Part shown: one piece after another, positions 1 through 8,472 of the stretch
Numbering within the stretch: position 1 is the stretch's first letter
Layout: every line of letters begins with the position of its first letter
Assembly (NCBI RefSeq): GCF_017873955.1
Contig: NZ_JAGGKS010000001.1
Coordinates: forward strand, 620,001 to 684,000
Reading direction: 5' to 3'
DNA length: 64,000 nucleotides
From: Sedimentibacter acidaminivorans
GTDB lineage: Bacteria > Bacillota > Clostridia > Tissierellales > Sedimentibacteraceae
Made by a program: the position numbers and the translations under genes
Notes under the pieces: generated by a model
Told to the model about the DNA's origin: nothing
The model's database searches: none
Seen by the model: the letters and a program-made list of their open reading frames with translations, nothing else

Positions 1-76
1 TTCTTTTGAAAATGTGCCTGATGATTGGGTATGCCCATTATGTGGTGTAGGTAAAGATATGTTCTCATTAGAATAA
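1..76 (+). CDS. Rubredoxin, C-terminal end (partial)
   Basis: The window opens inside a reading frame (frame from base 2) that ends in TAA at 74-76. The visible tail contains VPDDWVCPLCGVGKDMF, the second metal-binding knuckle of rubredoxin (DDW.CP.CG), ending in SLE. Rubredoxins are about 52-residue one-iron electron carriers in the cytoplasm; in anaerobes they feed flavodiiron proteins and rubrerythrin, both of which occur elsewhere in this window. The first knuckle lies outside the window. It could instead be the C-terminal rubredoxin domain of a longer protein such as a rubrerythrin or flavin reductase fusion. Confidence 0.85.
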   Translation, partial: SFENVPDDWVCPLCGVGKDMFSLE

Positions 77-183
77 AATAATTATTTTGAATTTTAAATA
101 ATTAAGTATTTGATAAGTCACATTATTTTTATACAAGTATTCGAAAGTTTTAGATTTTAGCTAATTACTTATATAAGAGAAAA

Positions 184-213
184 ACAGGTGGATATATTAA
201 TATATCCACCTGT
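184..213. terminator. Bidirectional intrinsic terminator
   Basis: A perfect 15-bp inverted repeat (ACAGGTGGATATATT and its complement) sits between the converging rubredoxin and mnmA genes. On the minus strand it is followed by GTTTTTCTC, on the plus strand by CCTATTTTAT, so it can end both transcripts, more convincingly mnmA. Confidence 0.75.
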
Positions 214-251
214 CCTATTTTATATAATATTAATGTATTTATTTTATCTCA

Positions 252-1334
252 TTATTTTGATGTAATGGTTCCACCACCAATTACTACATCATCTTTATAA
301 AATACCACTGCTTGACCTGGTGTTATAGCACGCTGCTTTTCTTTAAACTCCACTAAAATTTTATCTTCATTTATTGGAATAATAGTAGCTTCACTTTCAT
401 TTTGCTTATATCTAGTTTTAACCATCACTTTCATTGGTGAATTTAACTTTTCAATCGCAATTAAATTTATATTATCGGCATATAATTTATCCGAAAAAAG
501 GTCTTCATTGCTACCTAATGTCACAGTATTATCTTCTTTATTTTTACTTATTACAAAAGTAGGTTTACCAAAAGCCATACCAAGTCCTTTTCTCTGACCT
601 ATCGTATAATGTATAATTCCATTATGTTTACCTAGTACTTTTCCATTTAAATCGATAAAATTTCCCTTTGGTGAATCTACACCCATGCTTTTTTCTAAAA
701 ATCCTGCATAATCTCCATCTTTTACAAAACAAATATCTTGACTATCTGGTTTGCGAGCATTTATCAATCCTTTTTCTTCAGCAATTTCTCGAGCTTCACT
801 TTTATACATACCACCTAATGGAAAAAGTGTCCTTGACAAATCATCTTGAGTTAGTACATATAAAACATAGCTTTGGTCTTTGGATAAATCCACAGCTTTC
901 TTAAGAAGATATCGCTTACTAGCATTATCATATTCTATTCTCGCATAATGACCAGTTGCTATATAGTCTTTTTTCATCAATACCGCTCTTTGTATAAGTT
1001 TGCTAAATTTTATAAATTTATTGCAATCTACACAAGGATTTGGCGTATCTCCTATTTCATAACTTCTAGCAAATTTATTCATAACTTCGTCTCTAAATGT
1101 ATCTTTAAAATTAAAAACAAAATGTTCCATTCCTAATTTATAGCATATCCTTCGAGCGTCTTCTACATCTTCAAGAGAACAACAAGTTCTTGTACTACAT
1201 GAAGTATCCTTATCCTCATCTGCAAATAATTTTAGTGTTACTCCACACAGATCATAGTTCTGTTCTTTAAGCAGAAGGGCTGCAACTGAACTATCAACTC
1301 CGCCGCTCATAGCGACCATAACTTTATTTCCCAT
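252..1334 (-). CDS. mnmA: tRNA-specific 2-thiouridylase MnmA
   Basis: MnmA makes the 2-thio group of the wobble uridine in Lys, Glu and Gln tRNAs, using ATP to adenylate C2 and a persulfide sulfur. Counting from the chosen start, the PP-loop SGGVDSS is at residues 10-16, the catalytic cysteine in TPNPCVDC is C101, and the second cysteine in SQDICFV is C202; GQRKGLG follows. The length of 360 aa is normal. The start at 1334 is chosen because AGGAGA lies about 6 nt upstream; an upstream in-frame start at 1367 falls in a terminator-like hairpin and would add 11 residues. The gene stands alone, with its own near-consensus promoter at 1402-1429 and a hairpin in the leader. Confidence 0.95.
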   Translation of the reverse strand: MGNKVMVAMSGGVDSSVAALLLKEQNYDLCGVTLKLFADEDKDTSCSTRTCCSLEDVEDARRICYKLGMEHFVFNFKDTFRDEVMNKFARSYEIGDTPNPCVDCNKFIKFSKLIQRAVLMKKDYIATGHYARIEYDNASKRYLLKKAVDLSKDQSYVLYVLTQDDLSRTLFPLGGMYKSEAREIAEEKGLINARKPDSQDICFVKDGDYAGFLEKSMGVDSPKGNFIDLNGKVLGKHNGIIHYTIGQRKGLGMAFGKPTFVISKNKEDNTVTLGSNEDLFSDKLYADNINLIAIEKLNSPMKVMVKTRYKQNESEATIIPINEDKILVEFKEKQRAITPGQAVVFYKDDVVIGGGTITSK

Positions 1335-1349
1335 TTTTTCTCCTATTCT

Positions 1350-1375
1350 AAAAAACAGGACTATCAAAGTCCTGT
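1350..1375 (-). terminator. Terminator-like hairpin in the mnmA leader
   Basis: On the minus strand ACAGGAC, a 7-nt loop and GTCCTGT are followed by a run of T, ending only a few bases before the mnmA ribosome binding site. It may terminate transcripts from the upstream hydroxyacid dehydrogenase gene. It also lies downstream of the apparent mnmA promoter, so mnmA transcripts must pass through it. Confidence 0.6.
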
Positions 1376-1401
1376 CTATAATTCATTTATTATATATTAA
1401 T

Positions 1402-1429
1402 ATTATACACTATCCTCTTTTTTTGTCAA
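1402..1429 (-). promoter_or_regulatory. Sigma-A type promoter of mnmA
   Basis: On the minus strand TTGACA, 16 bp, TATAAT: both hexamers match the consensus. Transcription would start near 1395, about 60 nt before the mnmA start codon. Confidence 0.7.
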
Positions 1430-1494
1430 TCAAACTTCTACACCAAATACAACGAACGCATGAATGTTTTTATCACTACAAATTAAGAGTTTTC

Positions 1495-2436
1495 TTAATT
1501 AACTGGCCAACTTATTTTTTTACCACTTAGCACTTCATCAATTCCCATTGCAGCATGAAGACCCATTCTATCAAATGTTTCGATTGAATGTGCTCCAAAG
1601 TGAGGGCTGAAGATTATGTTATCCAATTTAAGTAACGGGTTATTCTTATCTGGTGGTTCGTTTGCCATTACATCTAAAGCTGCACCTTTAAACATATTAT
1701 TTATCAATGCATCATACAAATCTAATTCATTTATTATTTCACCACGTGCACAATTTATCAAAAATGCTTCCGGTTTCATGATTTTAAAATATTTCATGCT
1801 AATAATATTTATAGTTTCATCTGTTGCAGGAATGTGTAGAGAAACAAAATCCGACTTCTTAAATATTTCATCAATTGTTCCTACTAACTCTATATAATCT
1901 GGCATTTCTTCTTTTTTGGCATGTCTGCTATATCCAATAACTTTCATTCCAAGTCCCAAAGAAGCTTTTTTAGCTACGGAAAGCCCGATTCTCCCTAGCC
2001 CTATAAGTCCTAGCACCTTATTGTTCACTTCTGATAGTTTAACTTGTTCTCTTGCTCCCCAATTTCCACCACGAACTTTTCTATCCATTTCAGTCAAATG
2101 ATGTCCGCAGGCTAGTATAAATGCAATCGTGTGCTCAGATACAGATTCAAAATTTGATAGTGGGCCGTTTGTTACCTGTATTCCAAGTTCTGTTGCAGCT
2201 TGCAAATCAATTGCATCAACGCCTACGCCATGACGTGCTATAACTTTTAATTTTTTACTTGCTTCCATTATTTCTCTTGTAATTTTTGCAGTTCTTATCA
2301 ATATTGCATCACAATCCACAACTTCACTCTTTATTGTTTCCTCATCTGATGCTGTTCCAATTTTTATTTCATAGCCCTTTTCAAGCAAATAATTTTTACC
2401 TGTTTCAGTTATAACCTGAGGTATTAAAACTTTCAT
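1495..2436 (-). CDS. D-isomer 2-hydroxyacid dehydrogenase (phosphoglycerate dehydrogenase-like)
   Basis: NAD-dependent dehydrogenase of the D-2-hydroxyacid family, reducing a 2-oxoacid to the D-hydroxyacid or the reverse. The Rossmann motif GLGRIG is at residues 146-151; the catalytic set is R231 (CARGE), E260 (ANEPPD) and H279 (SPHFGAH). At 313 aa it is the short form with no C-terminal ACT domain, as in many clostridial paralogs, so it need not be the serine-biosynthesis SerA; no serC or serB is nearby. The start at 2436 follows GGAGG by 6 nt; a GTG at 2448 is upstream of that site and unlikely. The substrate cannot be read from the sequence. Confidence 0.85.
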   Translation of the reverse strand: MKVLIPQVITETGKNYLLEKGYEIKIGTASDEETIKSEVVDCDAILIRTAKITREIMEASKKLKVIARHGVGVDAIDLQAATELGIQVTNGPLSNFESVSEHTIAFILACGHHLTEMDRKVRGGNWGAREQVKLSEVNNKVLGLIGLGRIGLSVAKKASLGLGMKVIGYSRHAKKEEMPDYIELVGTIDEIFKKSDFVSLHIPATDETINIISMKYFKIMKPEAFLINCARGEIINELDLYDALINNMFKGAALDVMANEPPDKNNPLLKLDNIIFSPHFGAHSIETFDRMGLHAAMGIDEVLSGKKISWPVN

Positions 2437-2460
2437 ATTTTCCTCCACTCATTTTGCTAA

Positions 2461-2490
2461 AAATTGAAAGCACTCCATCAGAGTGCTTTC
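2461..2490 (-). terminator. Intrinsic terminator after the flavodiiron gene
   Basis: A 10-bp perfect stem GAAAGCACTC/GAGTGCTTTC with a 5-nt loop, followed on the minus strand by TTTTTAG. It lies 22 nt beyond the stop codon of the flavodiiron protein gene. Confidence 0.85.
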
Positions 2491-2511
2491 TACATTCGTT
2501 TATAATACTTT

Positions 2512-3696
2512 TCATATTTTAACTAATGATTCTCCAAGAACTTTGCATCTTTCTAATCCTTCTATATCAGGATTCCATAATTCCCTTATTCCGTCTGAAA
2601 CTATTTCAAAGCCTGATTCCTTAAGTTCTTCTGTAATAATCTTAACCGATTCTCCACTCCACCCGTAGCTACCAAAAGCTAAAGCTTTTTTATCAGTAAA
2701 CTTTAGTCCTTTCATCATTTCTAATAATGCCGCAGTTGATGAAAGGATACCATTATTAATAGTAGAAGAACCAACAATAATCATTTTTGATTTAAACACA
2801 TCTGTTATAATATCATTTTTATCCTTTTTAGATGAATTATAGACTTTTACAGTTACATTTTTATCTGAATGAGCAATACCTTGTGCTATAGATTCAGCCA
2901 TTTTTCTTGTTGCATTCCACATTGTATCATATATTATTGTAATTTGATTTTCTTTATATGATTTTGCCCATTCCATGTATTTATTAACAATTTGCAATGG
3001 ATTATCTTTCCAAATTATACCATGACTTGGACAAATCATATTAACAGGTAGGTTAAAACTTAATACCTCTTCAATTTTACCTACAACAAATTTACTAAAT
3101 GGTGTTAAAATATTAGCATAATATTTTATTGCCTCTTGATAGAGTTCAGCACTGTCTACTTTGTCGTTATACATTTGTTCTGAAGCATAGTGTTGACCAA
3201 ATGCATCATTACTAAACAAAATAGCTTCCTCTGACATATATGTAAACATAGTGTCCGGCCAATGTAACATTCTCGCTTCAATAAATGTAAGTTTATTTTT
3301 ACCTATATCTAGTGTATCTCCTGTTTTAACTTCAACAAAATTCCAATCTTGATGATAATGTCCTTTTATTATTTTCATACCATTTTTTGTACAATAAATA
3401 GGTGTGCTAGGGATTTCTTTCATCAAATCTAAAAGTGCACCACTGTGATCAGGTTCGGAGTGATTCATAATAATATAGTCAATTTTATCTAAATCAATTT
3501 CTTGCTTTAATTTAGATACAAATTCTTTAGAAAACGGGTGCCAAACAGTGTCAATTAAAACAGTCTTCTCATCTCTAATTAAATATGAATTATATGATGA
3601 ACCCTTGTGAGTAGAATATTCTTCTCCATGAAATTTATCTAATTCCCAATCTATTTTACCAACCCAAGTTACTGTTTCTGTAATTTTAAACGACAT
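2512..3696 (-). CDS. Flavodiiron protein (A-type, O2/NO reductase)
   Basis: Cytoplasmic enzyme that reduces oxygen to water and/or nitric oxide to nitrous oxide, usually with electrons from rubredoxin. The N-terminal metallo-beta-lactamase-like domain holds the diiron motif H79-x-E81-x-D83-H84, with further His/Asp ligands downstream (MLHWPD, SNDAFG, CPSHGIIW). The C-terminal flavodoxin domain starts near residue 255 (IIYDTMWNATRKMA) and binds FMN. The length of 394 aa fits the two-domain A class with no fused rubredoxin. The start at 3696 follows AGGAGG by 7 nt. It is monocistronic, with a terminator at 2461-2490. The rubredoxin at the window start, Hcp, hemerythrin and rubrerythrin are plausible functional partners. 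Confidence 0.93.
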   Translation of the reverse strand: MSFKITETVTWVGKIDWELDKFHGEEYSTHKGSSYNSYLIRDEKTVLIDTVWHPFSKEFVSKLKQEIDLDKIDYIIMNHSEPDHSGALLDLMKEIPSTPIYCTKNGMKIIKGHYHQDWNFVEVKTGDTLDIGKNKLTFIEARMLHWPDTMFTYMSEEAILFSNDAFGQHYASEQMYNDKVDSAELYQEAIKYYANILTPFSKFVVGKIEEVLSFNLPVNMICPSHGIIWKDNPLQIVNKYMEWAKSYKENQITIIYDTMWNATRKMAESIAQGIAHSDKNVTVKVYNSSKKDKNDIITDVFKSKMIIVGSSTINNGILSSTAALLEMMKGLKFTDKKALAFGSYGWSGESVKIITEELKESGFEIVSDGIRELWNPDIEGLERCKVLGESLVKI

Positions 3697-3796
3697 ATTT
3701 CCTCCTGTATATAACATCTGTATTTTTTTATATTATAACCTATAATGCAATTTATATCAATCACTTTGGCATTAAAATACTTACTTTAACATGCAA

Positions 3797-3826
3797 AAGT
3801 CGCCAAAAACTAGTTCTTAACGACTT
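3797..3826 (-). terminator. Weak terminator after the GIY-YIG gene
   Basis: AAGTCG and CGACTT flank a long loop that contains a further AACTAGTT palindrome; on the minus strand the stem runs into CTTTTGC. It lies 6 nt past the stop codon. Confidence 0.4.
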
Positions 3827-3831
3827 ATATT

Positions 3832-4173
3832 TTATAAATATTTTGAACCACTTATTTTATCTTTCCATATTTCTTTAAGTATTTCCAGATCTTCAGTATA
3901 ATCTGTTTTTGTTTCATCTTTATCATATTCCAAAATATCTAGTACTTCAATTGTAAATGCATCTTTTCCAATACTTTGAACTTCCTTTTGTAGTTCCTTA
4001 TTGGGATGACTACCTAATTCTAAACTAAACCTAGTGCTATTTATTTTGCCTTTTAAGTTTGGGGTAGACCCTATATAGCACTTACCATTTGAATTACAAC
4101 GAACAATGTATATACCCATTTCTTGTTTCATTTGCTTATATTTTTCTTTCAACTCTCTTTTTCTATCCACCAT
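3832..4173 (-). CDS. Small GIY-YIG domain protein
   Basis: A 113-aa protein with a basic, charged N-terminus followed by MGIYIVRC and CYIGST, the two signature strands of the GIY-YIG nuclease fold. The short C-terminal part is acidic and ends in a predicted helix. There is no obvious DNA-binding domain, so nuclease activity is uncertain. Its ATG at 4173 overlaps the TGA of the upstream DUF6530-like gene (TGATG), so the two are probably translationally coupled. A diverged paralog with altered signature residues lies at 60310-60660, again next to a piece of a DUF6530 gene. The precise role is unknown. Confidence 0.75.
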   Translation of the reverse strand: MVDRKRELKEKYKQMKQEMGIYIVRCNSNGKCYIGSTPNLKGKINSTRFSLELGSHPNKELQKEVQSIGKDAFTIEVLDILEYDKDETKTDYTEDLEILKEIWKDKISGSKYL

Positions 4174-4655
4174 CAATACCCCATTTCTCTTAATACCGCT
4201 GAAAGAGTTCTAAGTCTTTCACCTAATAACTCGCTATCTTCTCCTAGTACATCTAAAAACATTTTGATATCATTATCAATCATAGGGTTTTCCGTACATA
4301 CAGAAACAGTCATAGCGTCTCCCTGCAATCCTACACGCTCTATCTTTGGATTGTTTTCATCATATAATTTATTATGTTTATATGATTCTTCTCTAAAATA
4401 CTTCATGCTTTTACTAATTAATATTGCTAAGTCTAATACACGGTGAAATGGTAGTTCCTCTGATTGCCTAGACCACTTCTCTCCCGTATACCTCCATACC
4501 TTTGCAGAAATATCAACTTTACCTCTATCATTCCATTGTGCTAGACCAAGAGACAAACCCTTTGCATCAGTTTTATAAGCCGTTCTTCCATCTATATTTT
4601 CATAATCTTCAACTGTTATTACTGGTTTATGTTTTAACGTTACTGGAATCTTCAT
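4173..4655 (-). CDS. DUF6530-like protein of unknown function
   Basis: A 160-aa soluble protein beginning MKIPVTLKHKPVI, with a conserved-looking core around GLSLGLAQWNDRGKVDIS and KVWRYTGEKWSRQSEELP, and ending RTLSAVLREMGY. I recall this sequence type as DUF6530, a Firmicutes family without a known function; the family name is from memory. The start at 4655 follows GGAGGG by 7 nt; an in-frame ATG at 4670 lacks a binding site. It overlaps the GIY-YIG gene downstream by one base in the TGATG arrangement. A 22-codon stub with the same C-terminal ending (LS..L.EMGY) lies at 60242-60310. Confidence 0.7.
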   Translation of the reverse strand: MKIPVTLKHKPVITVEDYENIDGRTAYKTDAKGLSLGLAQWNDRGKVDISAKVWRYTGEKWSRQSEELPFHRVLDLAILISKSMKYFREESYKHNKLYDENNPKIERVGLQGDAMTVSVCTENPMIDNDIKMFLDVLGEDSELLGERLRTLSAVLREMGY

Positions 4656-4756
4656 TATATTACCCTCCATATTCTACTTGTTTACTAAATTAGTAATTTA
4701 CTAAACTCAGTATACAGGTACTTACTCTTTTTGTCAAGTTGGTATTTCATATAAAA

Positions 4757-4785
4757 ACAAAAAAAGCCCATCATCCGATAGGCTT
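4757..4785 (-). terminator. Intrinsic terminator ending the hcp-to-cupin gene set
   Basis: AAGCC/GGCTT with an inner ATC/GAT stem and one mismatch, followed on the minus strand by TTTTTGTTTTTAT. It is 15 nt beyond the stop of the cupin gene. Confidence 0.8.
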
Positions 4786-4799
4786 ATATTCATACTTCA

Positions 4800-5144
4800 C
4801 TAACCAATTTCCTGTGCAAATTTTTTATCGTTTGGTCTTGGACTAATGGTAACAAAAAGTGATAAATTTTCTTCTACTAATGGTATTCCAAATTTATCTT
4901 TTCCATTTGCTAACGCTGCAGAACCTTTTTGAAGTTTTTGAACTTTATCATTTATTTGCAACTCACCTTTTCCTTGAAGTACATTTAACACAACAGATGA
5001 GTTTTCATGCTCGTGAACTGGCAGTGTTTGACCTCTCTTTAAATTTAAAACAAAACTTAAAATTTGTTCATTACTAAAAATAATTCTCTTAATCAATTGA
5101 TCATCACTAAACTCAATACTATTTTCTAGGTTTCTAAAATCCAT
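4800..5144 (-). CDS. Small cupin-domain protein
   Basis: A single-domain cupin of 114 aa. Motif 1 appears as PVHEHENSSVVLNVLQGKGEL and motif 2 is degenerate (IPLVEENLSLFVTISPRP), so the second metal histidine is not evident. Small cupins bind metals or small ligands; the reaction here is unknown. The start at 5144 follows GGAGG by 7 nt. It is the last gene before the terminator at 4757-4785 and lies 63 bp after the hemerythrin gene, so it probably belongs to the stress operon that begins with hcp. Confidence 0.75.
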   Translation of the reverse strand: MDFRNLENSIEFSDDQLIKRIIFSNEQILSFVLNLKRGQTLPVHEHENSSVVLNVLQGKGELQINDKVQKLQKGSAALANGKDKFGIPLVEENLSLFVTISPRPNDKKFAQEIG

Positions 5145-5206
5145 ATATACCTCCATATTATAATCTATAATTATTATTTACAACTTAAAATTAATTATGT
5201 CACATT

Positions 5207-5764
5207 CTAATAAAGATATTTTTTTTCTAATTTCTGAAGTAAATTTAAATAATTTTTTTGGGTTCCTTTTGCTTCTGCATCTTGCTCAAATGTTTCTGCT
5301 TTTTTATTAATATCATCTAAAACTTCTTTAGACAAACTCTTTTCTGCAAATTTATATACTCCATCATTTTCTTTTGCTATATGTCTTTCTAATAGATGTG
5401 TATAGCTAATTGCATTTGCAATTACATCAAGCTTACTTTCTTCATCGCCATTTTTTACACGTTCAAGTGCATCTATCAAATTACTCACATACATTCGACC
5501 ATAATCATGCTCTACTAACATACCATGAGTTATCAAATTGTTTCCAACAGACCCTAAGTTAGACTTCATCTCTTTGAAAAGAAATTTTTCTTCTTTACCA
5601 TGATGGTGTTTGTCTGCGTAATTTCTAATAAAGTCTACCATATCATAGAAATCCTCGTAACAAATATCATCATCATTAAATATTCCATAACATGCACTTC
5701 TAACTACTTTTAGCATTCGCAAAATATTCTCATGCTCATCTACCATGATTTTTATACTGTTCAT
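5207..5764 (-). CDS. Hemerythrin HHE domain protein
   Basis: A 185-aa four-helix bundle protein with the non-heme diiron ligands of hemerythrins: DEHENI near residue 9, HHHGKEEKFLF near 54, THGMLVEHDYGR near 80, and HIAKEND near 133. Bacterial proteins of this type bind oxygen or NO or take part in repair of iron-sulfur centres. The stop of the preceding gene (5770) and this start (5764) are only 5 bp apart, so they are co-transcribed. The neighbours hcp and DUF1858 match the usual company of such proteins in nitrosative-stress operons. Confidence 0.88.
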   Translation of the reverse strand: MNSIKIMVDEHENILRMLKVVRSACYGIFNDDDICYEDFYDMVDFIRNYADKHHHGKEEKFLFKEMKSNLGSVGNNLITHGMLVEHDYGRMYVSNLIDALERVKNGDEESKLDVIANAISYTHLLERHIAKENDGVYKFAEKSLSKEVLDDINKKAETFEQDAEAKGTQKNYLNLLQKLEKKYLY

Positions 5765-5769
5765 TTAAA

Positions 5770-6381
5770 CTACCTCCTTCTTATTATACTTGTTACTTCA
5801 TCTAATTTTTCATAAGTTGCATTAGCTTTTTTAAGCATACCTTTAATAAGTTCATCTCTCAATAAATAATAATTTTCAATATCCCCCCCTACTGAGTTCC
5901 AATAATCCTCATGTACACATAAATTTCTTTTCCATAATATTTCCTTTTCATCTTGTGATACTATAACACTTGCTCGGTCACAAGGCATACCATCTAAAAG
6001 TGTATCATTAATATTTTTATATATTTCATCAATGCTATCATTTTCAGATAATTCTGATACTTTAAAACCCTCATTTTTAAACAAATTCTTTAAATCTTCC
6101 AAAGCACCTGAACTTTCATTCAATAGAGATGTAACGGAATAAGCCAGCCTAGATTCTTCAATGGATATTTTATTTTGCAACCAACCATGTATATTATCTA
6201 CATCTATAACTTCTTCTAGCGGTTTTATTTCTGTATCACCAAATTTTATTGATAACTTTTCTCTTATTTTTAACTGTGGGGTTGTTTCTTCTATTAATGA
6301 TATAATATTTTCAACTATATCATGTTGTATTTTAATTTTATTGTATAACCAATAATGTATTGGTCCAAGAAATGCACTCAT
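5770..6381 (-). CDS. Unrecognised protein in the hcp operon
   Basis: A 203-aa soluble protein that I do not recognise. The N-terminus (MSAFLGPIHYWLYNKI) is hydrophobic but too short and polar for a clear membrane helix. The rest is mostly predicted helix and contains MPCDRASVIVSQDEKEILWKRNLCVHEDYWN, with two cysteines. The start at 6381 follows AGGAGG; an in-frame extension to 6450 would begin inside a hairpin and is unlikely. It sits between a DUF1858 gene and a hemerythrin gene, 5 bp from the latter, so a role in the same stress or metal-cluster repair process is inferred from context only. Confidence 0.7.
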   Translation of the reverse strand: MSAFLGPIHYWLYNKIKIQHDIVENIISLIEETTPQLKIREKLSIKFGDTEIKPLEEVIDVDNIHGWLQNKISIEESRLAYSVTSLLNESSGALEDLKNLFKNEGFKVSELSENDSIDEIYKNINDTLLDGMPCDRASVIVSQDEKEILWKRNLCVHEDYWNSVGGDIENYYLLRDELIKGMLKKANATYEKLDEVTSIIRRR

Positions 6382-6423
6382 TTTGCCTCCTAATTTTGTA
6401 ATTAAATTGATTTTTTTGAAAAT

Positions 6424-6450
6424 ATGAGCACGAACTTTGTCCGTGCTCAT
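6424..6450 (-). terminator. Intercistronic hairpin in the hcp operon
   Basis: A 9-bp perfect stem ATGAGCACG/CGTGCTCAT with a 9-nt loop lies 7 nt after the DUF1858 stop codon. The following minus-strand sequence ATTTTCAAAAA is only weakly T-rich, so it may be a partial terminator or an RNA-processing/stability element rather than a full stop. Confidence 0.5.
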
Positions 6451-6457
6451 GATGTTA

Positions 6458-6658
6458 TTATTTATCTTTTAAATAATTGTTAAGATTATCAATTAACTCA
6501 TCTACGTTAAATCCATGAACCATTGCTGCATCCTCCACTGACTCCATTTGGGATGATGGGCAACCTAGACAATGCATTCCAGCATTCATTAATATTTCTT
6601 CTACACCTTTATCTAATTTTAAAACTTCACCTATAAACATATCTTTAGTTACTTTCAT
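6458..6658 (-). CDS. DUF1858 / ScdA-N-type small protein
   Basis: A 66-aa protein matching the DUF1858 pattern: an N-terminal KDMFIGEVLKLD followed by EILMNAGMHCLGCPSSQMESVEDAA. The CLGC pair is typical of the hybrid-cluster-associated subgroup and of the ScdA/YtfE N-terminal domain, which is linked to iron-sulfur cluster repair. It is encoded 93 bp downstream of hcp on the same strand and precedes a hemerythrin gene. In some bacteria ScdA joins this domain to a hemerythrin domain in one polypeptide; here the two parts are separate genes. Confidence 0.85.
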   Translation of the reverse strand: MKVTKDMFIGEVLKLDKGVEEILMNAGMHCLGCPSSQMESVEDAAMVHGFNVDELIDNLNNYLKDK

Positions 6659-6751
6659 ATTATCACAATCCTTTCATATTTTTCTCACTAATAATCCTTT
6701 ATATTCTAATCCCACAACATTAGTTTTAATAATACATCATTAAATATACTA

Positions 6752-8389
6752 TTAACCTAAAAATATTTTCATATCATCTTCTACTGTTGTAATTCCAGCA
6801 ATCCCAAAATTCTCAACCAATACACTTGCAACATTTGGAGATAAGAAAGCTGGTAATGTTGGTCCTAAATGTATATTTTTTACACCTAAATACAATAGAG
6901 AAAGTAAAACAATTACTGCTTTTTGTTCATACCATGCAATATTAAATGCAATTGGTAATTCATTTATATCATTTAATTCAAATACTTCTTTTAGTTTTAA
7001 TGCTATTAAAGCTAATGAATAAGAGTCATTACATTGTCCAGCATCTAATACTCTTGGGATACCCCCAATATCTCCTAATTCAAGCTTGTTGTATCTATAC
7101 TTTGCACAACCTGCCGTTAATATAACAGTATCTTTTGGCAATGCACTTGCAAAATCAGTGTAATAGCTTCTAGATTTAGCTCTTCCATCACAACCTGCCA
7201 TAACAAAGAATTTCTTTATAGCACCAGTTTTTACTGCATCTACAACTTTATCTGCTAATGCGAATACTTGATTGTGAGCAAATCCACCAACTATTTCACC
7301 CGTCTCAATTTCTGTTGGAGCTTGACACTTTTTAGCATGCTCTATTAATTGAGAAAAATCTTTTTTATCTCCAGTTTCGCCTGCTATGTGCTTGCATCCT
7401 GCAAATCCTGCAGCACCTGTAGTATACACTCTGTCTTTATAGCTACTCTTAGGTGGAACTATACAGTTTGTTGTCATAAGAATTGGACCATTGAATGATT
7501 CAAATTCTTCTTTTTGTTTCCACCATGCATTTCCATAGTTTCCTATAAAATTGCTATACTTTTTAAATGCTGGATAGTAGTGAGCTGGTAACATTTCTGA
7601 ATGAGTATAAACATCAACTCCTGTGCCTTGAGTTTGTTCTAATAGTTTTTCTAAATCTTTTAAATCGTGACCAGAAACTAATATACCAGGGTTTTTACCA
7701 ACACCAATATTAACTTTTGTAATTTCAGGGTTGCCATATGTTGTAGTATTAGCATTGTCTAATAGAGCCATACCATTTACACCAAATTTACCTGTTTCTA
7801 ATGTTAGTGCAACTAATTCATCTACTGTTAAACTATCATCTAACAATTTAGCTAATGTGCTTTGCATAAATGCATTAATTTCTTCCTCATCAAATCCTAA
7901 TACATTAGCATGTTTAACATATGCAGACATACCTTTTAATCCATAAGTAATAAGTTCTCTTAAACTTCTAACATCTTCATTCTCTGTTGCTAATACTCCT
8001 ACTGTTTTTGATTTTACATCAAATTCCGATTCATCTTTAGCATCCCATAGAGCACATCCAGATAAATTTTCTTTATTATTTAATTTTTGTAATAATTCAT
8101 TTTTTACGTTTAAAGTCATTTTAACTCTGTCATAAAATATCTTGTCATCAAAATTAGCATTTGTTATTGTTGTAAATAAGTTTAAAGTTATTAGATGATT
8201 AACATCGCCACTAACTTTCGTACCTTGCTCTCTCAATCTAGTTGTTACTTCAGATAATCCTTTAGTTGTATATATTAATAAGTCCTGCATTCTAGCAATA
8301 TCTGGTGATTTACCACATACACCCACCTTAGTACATCCTGTACATCCCGCTGTTTCTTGACATTGATAACAAAACATTGTATTTTCCAT
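6752..8389 (-). CDS. hcp: Hybrid-cluster protein (hydroxylamine reductase)
   Basis: Hcp contains a [4Fe-4S] cluster and a hybrid [4Fe-2O-2S] cluster; it reduces hydroxylamine in vitro and is linked to NO detoxification and protein S-nitrosylation. The N-terminal cysteines C7-x2-C10-x8-C19-x5-C25 are the class I arrangement of anaerobes. Hybrid-cluster ligand motifs follow ([35 protein letters not shown]). At 545 aa it is full length. The start follows GGAGG by 7 nt. It is the first gene of a run that continues with DUF1858, an unknown protein, hemerythrin and cupin. The upstream region holds a GTAACAATTGTTAC palindrome at 8459-8472, a likely operator. Confidence 0.96.
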   Translation of the reverse strand: MENTMFCYQCQETAGCTGCTKVGVCGKSPDIARMQDLLIYTTKGLSEVTTRLREQGTKVSGDVNHLITLNLFTTITNANFDDKIFYDRVKMTLNVKNELLQKLNNKENLSGCALWDAKDESEFDVKSKTVGVLATENEDVRSLRELITYGLKGMSAYVKHANVLGFDEEEINAFMQSTLAKLLDDSLTVDELVALTLETGKFGVNGMALLDNANTTTYGNPEITKVNIGVGKNPGILVSGHDLKDLEKLLEQTQGTGVDVYTHSEMLPAHYYPAFKKYSNFIGNYGNAWWKQKEEFESFNGPILMTTNCIVPPKSSYKDRVYTTGAAGFAGCKHIAGETGDKKDFSQLIEHAKKCQAPTEIETGEIVGGFAHNQVFALADKVVDAVKTGAIKKFFVMAGCDGRAKSRSYYTDFASALPKDTVILTAGCAKYRYNKLELGDIGGIPRVLDAGQCNDSYSLALIALKLKEVFELNDINELPIAFNIAWYEQKAVIVLLSLLYLGVKNIHLGPTLPAFLSPNVASVLVENFGIAGITTVEDDMKIFLG

Positions 8390-8458
8390 TTCAAATCCTC
8401 CAATATTTTTTATTTATTATTTATGTACCCATAATAATACAAACCAAACTGTTTTTCC

Positions 8459-8472
8459 GTAACAATTGTTAC
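8459..8472. promoter_or_regulatory. Palindromic operator upstream of hcp
   Basis: GTAACAATTGTTAC is a perfect 14-bp palindrome 70 bp upstream of the hcp start and between hcp and the divergent GNAT gene. The spacing GTAAC-N4-GTTAC is of the CRP/FNR-family type; HcpR, an FNR-family regulator of hcp genes, is the natural candidate. That assignment is inference, and no such regulator gene is in the window. Confidence 0.55.

Noticed and set aside
251-252. tRNA, rRNA, CRISPR or transposase anywhere in the window
   Set aside because: No T-loop, spacer-repeat or transposase patterns were recognised on either strand; the only tandem repeats are inside the SLH gene or are short operator repeats.
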